Shown piece after piece: positions 15,731 through 20,590 of a stretch of DNA of 20,590 nt. The notes beneath the pieces were generated by a model, which saw nothing but the letters and a program-made list of their open reading frames with translations, searched no databases and had not been told where the DNA came from. The DNA comes from Rhodanobacteraceae bacterium UBA703 (GTDB taxonomy: Bacteria; Pseudomonadota; Gammaproteobacteria; Xanthomonadales; Rhodanobacteraceae), in NCBI GenBank assembly GCA_002297645.1, contig DBMH01000223.1, positions 25,904 through 46,493 of the forward strand, written 5' to 3'. The position numbers and the translations under genes are program-made. The stretch's first letter is position 1. The number at the start of each line of letters is the position of its first letter.

Positions 15731-17749
15731 TCAGTTCCCCATCATTCGACGCAGGGCCTGCTCGTCGGCCTGGATCTGATGGCGCAGGCTGCCGTCCACG
15801 GTACGCAGCGAGAGTCGCCCGTCCGCTCCCTGCTCCGGGCCGCCATGACGGATCGTCGCCTCGCCGAGCGCCGGCCCGACCTTGGCGAGATCGCCGACGA
15901 CCGCCGCCTGGGCCTTGGCGATTTCCGCCGGCACACCGCCGGGCTGCAGCAGGTTGCGCGGATCGATCCGGCCGGCGACGGCGCGACCGTCCGCGGCGAT
16001 GCCTCCCGCGAGGGCGCCGCCGAGGACGCCGAGATCCTTCAGTACGTCGTGCGCTCCCTGTCCGGCGACGCCCGATGCCTGCCTGACGTCCGAACCGGCC
16101 TTCTCGATCGCGGCACCGGCCGGCGCACCCCAGCCGGTCGCGCCGTTCACGATGTCGCCACCGATGTCCAGTCCCTTGCCGACGATGCGGCTGCCGACGT
16201 CCGTAACGCCTCCCGCGAGTCGGGCACCGCCGTCGACGAGTCCGCCGACGAGCCTGCCCGCACCGCTGGTCACGCTGCTCAGCAGACCGCCGACCAACGG
16301 CACGTCCGCCACGGATTTTCCGGCCTCGTCGGCGGCGTGCCGGATCGCCCGGTCGGCCCGCTCCCCGGCACCGCTGACGACTTCGTTGACCTTGCCGCCG
16401 GCCTGCGTCACGGCCCCGGCCGCGACATCCAGTCCCTGGTCGATCGCCTTGCCGCCGGCGGCGACGCCCTGCAGGGCCTGGCCGGTGCCGGACAATCCGG
16501 CGCCGACGACCGTACCGGCGCCGGTGATCGCGACCTGCGCGATCGTCCCGTTGACCTCGCCGGATGCGGCACCGAGCCGCACGAACGGTTCCGCCGTGCG
16601 CGAGGCCACGTCGAGGCCGTGGATCACGTCGCTCATCGGCATCACCTGCGGGCGCGCCTGCCCGTCGTTGCCGTAGGCATCGAGCTTCTGCTGCCGGCCG
16701 GCCGCGAGCGGCAGGCTGGTCAGGTCGCCCGGCACGGCCTGGCCGAAGAACGCGAAATCCGCCGGGTCGATGCCCTGCTTCTTCAACTGGGCGGCGATCA
16801 GCGGCTGGCTGGCGATGTCGACCGCCCCCTTGACGCCGTCGGCGATCGCGCGCGCGCCGGACGGACTGACGTCGTGCACGGATTCCTGCAGCGAAGTCAG
16901 CAGCTCACCCTGTACCTGGTAGCCAGTCACGCTCTTCGACGTGTCCGCCGGCTTCTGGCCGAACGGCGCGAGGAAGCGCTCCGCCGTGGCGTCGTGCAGG
17001 CCCGCGGCGTTGAACGTCGTCGTCTTCGCTCCGGTGACCGCCGAGGCAGCGGAGGCGAGCCCGCCGCCGAGGGAATGGCCGGTGATCTCGAAATCGCCGC
17101 CGGTCGCCGCGTTCAGCTTCATCGCGGCGCTCATCGCGCGATCGTAGTAGTCGGTCTGCTGTCCGAGCCCCTGCTTGCCGTTGGCCATCCAGTCGCGCAG
17201 GTCGCTGGTCGAGCCGCGGAACGCCAGAACCGGCCTGGCATCGGCGCCGAAGACGCTCTTGTCCGGAAGATAGAGCTCGGCGCGGAAGCCGGTCGCGTCC
17301 TGACCCGGATTCAGGTCCGCCCGGCTGAGGCCGTACTGCGCCAGTTGCGCGTCGCTGAGCGAACTGGCGCGGGTCCAGCCCACCGGCGGCTTGGCGCCCT
17401 CGATGTTGTCGAAGTGATAGACGTCGGCCGCGAGCTTCGATTTCTGCAGCGCGTCGTATTCGGAGCGCAGACGATCCGCGGTCGCCTTCAGCTCGGGATT
17501 GCCGGTCTGCTGCGCCTTCGCTTCGGCCTGGTCGATCAACTGCCGCTGCGAGCGCAGATCGTTGGCGAGCTGCGCGCGCGCGGCGTCGTCGCCGACCTGC
17601 TGCTGGCGCGGCGTCGGGGACGGCAACGAGACCGGCCCGGACGACCGCTGCGCATCCTGCGCGACCTCGGCCGGTGCATTTTTCGGCGGCTGTGTTTCCA
17701 CCAGGCCGGTACGTGCGATGGCCGAGGTTCCGTCTACTGCGATACGCAT
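15731..17749 (-). CDS. Lipase-class-3-like protein with Gly/Ala-rich helical tail, candidate antibacterial effector
   Basis: A 672-residue protein with no signal peptide. Residues 1-60 are disordered and Pro/Gln-rich; 60-105 form a coiled-coil-like helix (DLRSQRQLIDQAEAKAQQ). Residues about 150-380 are a lipase domain: an AFRGSTSDLRDW oxyanion-type motif (176-187), the nucleophile elbow ITGHSLGGGLAS with Ser226, then FNAAGLHD. The catalytic acid and His are less certain; His292 and His377 are candidates. From about 395 to 640 the chain is a long Gly/Ala/Val-rich run with repeated words such as VGGLVDGGARLAGGVTDVG, suggesting amphipathic helices that meet membranes. It ends in an Arg/Gln-rich helix. 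GGGAG lies 8-12 bases before ATG 17749. The following ankyrin lipoprotein suggests a lipase effector and immunity pair; the export route is not evident. Confidence 0.8.
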   Translation of the reverse strand: MRIAVDGTSAIARTGLVETQPPKNAPAEVAQDAQRSSGPVSLPSPTPRQQQVGDDAARAQLANDLRSQRQLIDQAEAKAQQTGNPELKATADRLRSEYDALQKSKLAADVYHFDNIEGAKPPVGWTRASSLSDAQLAQYGLSRADLNPGQDATGFRAELYLPDKSVFGADARPVLAFRGSTSDLRDWMANGKQGLGQQTDYYDRAMSAAMKLNAATGGDFEITGHSLGGGLASAASAVTGAKTTTFNAAGLHDATAERFLAPFGQKPADTSKSVTGYQVQGELLTSLQESVHDVSPSGARAIADGVKGAVDIASQPLIAAQLKKQGIDPADFAFFGQAVPGDLTSLPLAAGRQQKLDAYGNDGQARPQVMPMSDVIHGLDVASRTAEPFVRLGAASGEVNGTIAQVAITGAGTVVGAGLSGTGQALQGVAAGGKAIDQGLDVAAGAVTQAGGKVNEVVSGAGERADRAIRHAADEAGKSVADVPLVGGLLSSVTSGAGRLVGGLVDGGARLAGGVTDVGSRIVGKGLDIGGDIVNGATGWGAPAGAAIEKAGSDVRQASGVAGQGAHDVLKDLGVLGGALAGGIAADGRAVAGRIDPRNLLQPGGVPAEIAKAQAAVVGDLAKVGPALGEATIRHGGPEQGADGRLSLRTVDGSLRHQIQADEQALRRMMGN

Positions 17750-17803
17750 GGCTGATCTCCCGATGGCACGGGCGATCCTAGCGGCCGGCGTCCGCCGGCG
17801 AAT

Positions 17804-17819
17804 CTGGGGATAACCCCAG
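17804..17819. promoter_or_regulatory. Palindrome upstream of the lipase gene
   Basis: CTGGGG-ATAA-CCCCAG, six perfect base pairs around a four-base AT-rich centre, 55 bases before the lipase start. It could be an operator for the lipase and ankyrin operon or the terminator stem of the HlyD gene that ends at 17930. Only one copy is seen. Confidence 0.3.
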
Positions 17820-17929
17820 CCCGTGCGGACACGGCGCGGCACGCGGAGCTACCCCGGCACGGGGAAAGCGGCGCCGGAGACGGAGGACGCCGCACACCGG
17901 GGCCGGTCGCGACGCCCGGGATCGGGCGG

Positions 17930-18358
17930 TCAGCGCTTGAAACGGACCAGGACGCGCTGGCCGATGCGGAACTCGCCGCCGTCGAGCTGGAGCACGCACT
18001 CGACGTCGTGTGCGCCGGCGCGCTCGAGCGGATCGTCGGCGAGGCGACTCGGACCGAACACGTCGCCGACGCGCAGGACCCGGGCCGACACCGCATCCCC
18101 CTGGCCGGAATCGCGCACGACCTCGGCGACCATGCCGGGCTTCACGAGATCCACGTAGGCCTCGTTGAGTTCGGCGCGCACGATGCGCGGACGATCGGGC
18201 AGGAGCTCGAACAGCCCGCTCGCGGATTGAGCCGACACCACGTCGCCGACGTGGACGTCGAGACGCACGATGCGGCCGGCAGCCGGCGCCTTGATGATGC
18301 GGGCCTCGACCTCGGCCCGCGCCTCCTCGACCTGCTGGCGCGCCAGGCGGACCGCGGC
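17930..18358 (-). pseudogene. HlyD-family periplasmic adaptor, C-terminal fragment (5' part lost at junction)
   Basis: About 142 C-terminal residues of a membrane-fusion (HlyD/YbhG-type) protein. The end of the coiled coil (LARQQVEEARAEVEARIIKAP) runs into the lipoyl half GRIVRLDVHVGDVVSAQ, then the beta-barrel DRPRIVRAELNEAYVDLVKPGM, and ends GQRVLVRFKR. The first half of such a protein (membrane anchor, first lipoyl half, first coil) is missing; the frame continues upstream only as antisense of the DUF6456 gene. The fragment lies 180 bp upstream of the lipase gene in the same direction. In an intact genome it would join an inner-membrane transporter to an outer-membrane channel. The upper limit at about 18358 is approximate. 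Whether it is truly broken or only cut by assembly is discussed under findings. Confidence 0.8.
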
Positions 18359-18375
18359 CTCGGCGGCGACGGCTT
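18345..18375. other. Probable chimeric junction between two genomes
   Basis: Secure HlyD coding sequence on the minus strand ends near 18345, and secure DUF6456 coding sequence on the plus strand begins near 18374 (FRLQH). Both genes lack their 5' parts and meet head to head. Gene families to the left fit Lysobacterales, and those to the right fit Hyphomicrobiales. No transposase, integrase, tRNA or long direct repeat is seen at the point. Confidence 0.7.
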
Positions 18376-18934
18376 CCGCCTGCAGCACGGCGAGGTCGCG
18401 CAACACGCGATCGGCGAGGGCGAGACGGCGATCGTCGACGGTGCCGAGAGCCCGCTCGCCTGGCTCGCCCGCCGCCGCGACCGCGACGGCAGGGCCTATC
18501 TCTCGCCCGCCCGCGTCGCCGCCGGCGAACGGTTGCGCGGCGACTTCACCCTCGCCCGGATGATGCCGACGGTGACGTCGAACTGGTCGACCGGCCGGAT
18601 CACCGGCGGTTCGGGAACCGGCGGTCTCGCCGACCTGACCGACCGCTCGATCGCCGCACGCGACCGCGTCCAGGCGGCCCTCGCCGCGACCGGATCGGAC
18701 CTCGGCGGTCTGCTGGTCGACGTCTGTTGTTTCCTCAAAGGGCTCGAGCGGGTGGAGAGCGAACGCCACTGGCCGGCGCGCTCCGCCAAGGTGGTGCTCG
18801 ACATCGCGCTCGGCCGGCTCGCCGATCACTACGGCCTCGCCGACGAGGCGCGCGGGCGGGAGACGCCCGGCCGCCTGCGCCACTGGGGCACCCCCGACCA
18901 TCGGCCGAACGAGCGCCGCTCGCCGGCGCCGTGA
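18374..18934 (+). pseudogene. DUF6456-domain protein, 5'-truncated at the junction
   Basis: About 186 residues of a DUF6456 protein, a family known mainly from Hyphomicrobiales. Visible words are FRLQHGEVAQ, AESPLAWLARRRDRDGRAYL, AAGERLRGDFTLARMMPTVT, SNWSTG and the very typical LLVDVCCFLKGLERVE followed by WPARSAKVVLDIALGRLADHYGL. The usual N-terminal helix-turn-helix-like part is missing because upstream sequence belongs to the HlyD gene. The family is thought to be DNA-binding but has no assigned role. It converges on SufE with 13 bp between stops, an order I recall from rhizobial genomes. Confidence 0.82.
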
Positions 18935-18947
18935 CCGGCGAGGGCGA

Positions 18948-19370
18948 TCAGCCCTCGAGCGCCCTGCGGGCCTCGGCGCGGATGCGCTCGATCATCGAGT
19001 TGACGCCGTTGGCGCGCTGCGGGGTGATGTGGTCGCGCAGCGAGATGGCGGTGAAGATCGGCTCGGGATCGAGCGTCAGGATCTCCTTCGCCGTGCGGCC
19101 GGAGAAGATCGCCAGCATCACCGCGACCAGGCCCTTGACGATGTGGGCGTCCGAATCGCCGGTGAAGATCATGCGCGGCCCGTCGGGGCCGGGCTCGACC
19201 CGGGTGACCAGCCAGACCTGCGAGGCGCAGCCGCGGACCTTGTTGGCCTCGGTGCGATCGGCCTCGTCGATCGGCGCCAGCGCCTTGCCGAGTTCGATCA
19301 CGTAGCGATAGCGCTCTTCCCAGTCGTCGATGACGTCGAAGTCCGCGATGATGTCGTCGATGGTCGCCAA
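18948..19370 (-). CDS. sufE: SufE family cysteine desulfuration protein
   Basis: A 140-residue protein that accepts persulfide sulfur from a cysteine desulfurase (SufS) and passes it to the Fe-S scaffold in the cytoplasm. TIDDIIADFDVIDDWEERYRY is the N-terminal helix, KVRGCASQVWL carries the acceptor Cys48, and SDAHIVKGLVAVMLAIFSGRT and LTPQRANGVNSM complete the fold. The start codon is TTG at 19370, strongly supported by AGGAGG eight bases upstream. No sufS, sufB or sufC lies nearby; the neighbours are DUF5330 and DUF6456 genes, as in rhizobial genomes and unlike enteric suf operons. Confidence 0.95.
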   Translation of the reverse strand: MATIDDIIADFDVIDDWEERYRYVIELGKALAPIDEADRTEANKVRGCASQVWLVTRVEPGPDGPRMIFTGDSDAHIVKGLVAVMLAIFSGRTAKEILTLDPEPIFTAISLRDHITPQRANGVNSMIERIRAEARRALEG

Positions 19371-19458
19371 GGGTCCGGCCTCCTGCTCGCGACCGTTCTA
19401 GCGCGTGCGTCGCGGCATCGCAAAACCGAACCGACGACGTAGTGTCGCGTGGGGCGGA

Positions 19459-19851
19459 TCAGGAGACGGGGCGGGCGTGCGGCAGGGGGACGACCTGGGC
19501 ACGACGGCGCTCGGGATCGGCGACGCGCGGCGCGGCCGGAGCGGTCGAGGCCGTGGTGGCCGGCGCCGCGAACTTCTCCTGCACCCAGCGTCCGGCCTGC
19601 GCCGTGGCGCCGTCGACCGCGACGCGCCCGGCGGCGCAGGCGATCGCATTGTCGGCGCACCAGGCATCGGCCTCGCGCAGGGTCGCCTGTGCCGTGCCGA
19701 CGGCGGTCTCGACGATCCGGTCGCCGTGGTCGGTCACGGACCGCGACGCGAGGGTCGGCGTGCCGAGCGAATCGACCGCCTTGCGCCAGTCGGCCGGCAC
19801 CAGCAGCAGCGCCAGCGAGATCCAGAACACGGCGCGGAAAATGAAGAACAT
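19459..19851 (-). CDS. DUF5330-domain membrane-anchored protein
   Basis: A 130-residue protein. One N-terminal membrane helix (FFIFRAVFWISLALLLVP, 2-19) is followed by a periplasmic or cytoplasmic region with the Cys pair ADAWCADNAIACAAG and a helix GRWVQEKFAAP, matching DUF5330, a Hyphomicrobiales family of unknown function. The tail is Ala/Pro-rich and basic. The ATG at 19851 is preceded by GGGGAGG at ideal distance; a start at 19890 would add 13 non-family residues. It lies 88 bp upstream of sufE in the same direction and is divergent from the sensor-kinase-like gene. Confidence 0.85.
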   Translation of the reverse strand: MFFIFRAVFWISLALLLVPADWRKAVDSLGTPTLASRSVTDHGDRIVETAVGTAQATLREADAWCADNAIACAAGRVAVDGATAQAGRWVQEKFAAPATTASTAPAAPRVADPERRRAQVVPLPHARPVS

Positions 19852-19970
19852 CGAAGCCTCCCCGAGAGCTTCGTCCGACGAACGTCCCACTGTCGTCGGA
19901 TCTGTCGAGGATCATGGCACGGCCGGTTGAAGGTCGGGTTCAGCGGAGCGTTCGAATTGCGCGATTTCCG

Positions 19971-19986
19971 TTAGCCCTCCGTTCAC
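19971..19986 (+). promoter_or_regulatory. Degenerate CtrA-like box
   Basis: The 320-bp spacer between DUF5330 and the next gene contains TTAG-CCCTCCG-TTCAC, matching the alphaproteobacterial CtrA pattern TTAA-N7-TTAAC with two mismatches and exact spacing. Two mismatches in nine positions is weak. Confidence 0.22.
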
Positions 19987-20012
19987 CATGAAAGCGATTG
20001 GCCGGGCACGAT

Positions 20013-20046
20013 CGCGCGAAATCCGAGGAAACCCGCATTTCGCGCG
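20013..20046. repeat. Perfect 10-bp inverted repeat upstream of the sensor-kinase-like gene
   Basis: CGCGCGAAAT (20013-20022) and ATTTCGCGCG (20037-20046) are exact inverted copies separated by 14 bases. The repeat lies 125 bases before the GTG start at 20171. It could be an operator or a leader hairpin. The rest of the 19852-20170 spacer shows no convincing small gene. Confidence 0.5.
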
Positions 20047-20170
20047 CGTTTTCAGAGGCTTCCGCTCTGCGTGCATCGCCCGCTCCTCAACAGCCTGTTA
20101 AGTCGCCGCTGCCATCATGTCCCCGTCGCCGAGCGTTCGTCGCGGCCCACATCGGTGGTGAGTTGATCGA

Positions 20171-20590
20171 GTGTCCGAGTATCGTCATCAAGGCCCGCTA
20201 GCGCCGATCGGTCGGTTCGTCGACGGTCTCGTCCCGGAAGGGATGGCCGGCGATCGGCTCGAATGGAGCCGCCACCGGGCCTTCATCGCCGCCAATCTCG
20301 CCGCCGGCCTCGCCGCGCTCGCCCTGGTGCCGCCGTGGTGGGCCATGGTCGGGCCGACCGGTCTCGTCGAGACCGTCGCCCTGATCGGCCTCGTCGCGCC
20401 CGCGCCGATCGCGCTGTGGGTCTCGCACGGCGGCGACATCGGCCGCGCCCAGCTCGCCGCTTCCGCCGTCGCCGCCTTCGTGCTCGGCTGGATCGCCCTC
20501 TTCACCGGCGGCGTCGCCTCGCCGGCGCTGCTCGCCCTCGGCATCGTGCCGATGGAAGCCGCGCTGATCGGCCGCCGCATGGTCACCCGC
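20171..20590 (+). CDS. Polytopic membrane N-terminus, probably of a sensor histidine kinase (3' end outside window)
   Basis: The first 140 residues of an open-ended gene. An in-frame stop at 20159 and the GTG at 20171 with GGTGAG upstream fix the start. A short polar head (VSEYRHQGPLAPIGRFVDGL) is followed by about four membrane helices near residues 36-55, 62-83, 92-112 and 117-134 (for example FIAANLAAGLAALALVP and AAFVLGWIALFTGG). The motif SPALLALGIVPMEAAL is of the kind seen before the PAS and kinase domains in rhizobial DivJ-like cell-cycle kinases. Neither PAS nor kinase domain is in the window, so the kinase call rests on this N-terminus and the recalled gene order DUF6456-SufE-DUF5330-kinase. 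Confidence 0.55.
   Translation, partial: MSEYRHQGPLAPIGRFVDGLVPEGMAGDRLEWSRHRAFIAANLAAGLAALALVPPWWAMVGPTGLVETVALIGLVAPAPIALWVSHGGDIGRAQLAASAVAAFVLGWIALFTGGVASPALLALGIVPMEAALIGRRMVTR

Noticed and set aside
15731..15900. Type IV secretion (XVIPCD) signal at the lipase C-terminus
   Set aside because: The GLxRIDHV and FAVQG-type motifs and the Gln-rich end expected of that domain are not visible.
15686..17755. A 689-codon open frame on the plus strand
   Set aside because: It mirrors the lipase-like gene almost exactly and has no recognisable domain; the opposite strand has the lipase elbow and a ribosome-binding site.
17930..18901. A complete 323-residue HlyD protein on the minus strand
   Set aside because: Only the C-terminal 140 or so residues match the family; upstream codons are antisense of DUF6456 and encode no membrane anchor.

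Overview
The window is about 20.6 kb of GC-rich, gene-dense bacterial DNA. From position 1 to about 18.35 kb it reads as a gammaproteobacterium of the Lysobacterales (Xanthomonadales), probably near Rhodanobacteraceae or Dokdonella. This rests on family content and on the 'LFADGFG'-type C-terminus of a secreted protein, from memory of that group and not from a search. From about 18.37 kb to the end, the genes (DUF6456, SufE, DUF5330, polytopic N-terminus of a sensor kinase) are typical of Hyphomicrobiales (Rhizobiales). At the boundary two genes are each cut at their 5' side and meet head to head: an HlyD-type adaptor on the minus strand and a DUF6456 protein on the plus strand. The simplest reading is a chimeric assembly, or less likely a real rearrangement. 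The two parts should be interpreted separately.

Layout of the left part: the tail of a nitronate monooxygenase (2-454); a secreted delta-60-repeat protein (571-2088, minus); then an unusual enzyme neighbourhood at 2.3-9.5 kb. It comprises an overlapping plus-strand trio (serine esterase, FemAB/GNAT-type acyltransferase, arginase-fold protein), a VOC-domain protein (minus), a minus-strand set (two half-size EamA/SMR-like membrane proteins and a DegT/StrS-type PLP enzyme), and a divergent stand-alone acyl carrier protein plus ketoacyl synthase. Together these look like a pathway that builds, N-acylates and moves a small amine-bearing lipid or acyl conjugate. I do not recognise it as a characterised pathway.

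9.7-12.4 kb is ordinary accessory content: a WxxGxW-repeat lipoprotein, an outer-membrane barrel, an AraC regulator and an exported DUF3224 protein. 12.5-14.7 kb carries a class III aminotransferase (glutamate-1-semialdehyde-aminomutase-like) and a MtnX/PHOSPHO-like HAD phosphatase in one orientation. 14.8-17.7 kb holds a 672-residue lipase-like protein with a Gly/Ala-rich helical tail, followed by an ankyrin-repeat lipoprotein. This pair has the arrangement of a toxic lipase effector and its periplasmic immunity protein. An HlyD-family fragment lies upstream in the same orientation.

Several GC-rich hairpins sit exactly between convergent genes and probably act as bidirectional terminators. 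No rRNA, tRNA, CRISPR array, transposase or phage gene was seen.
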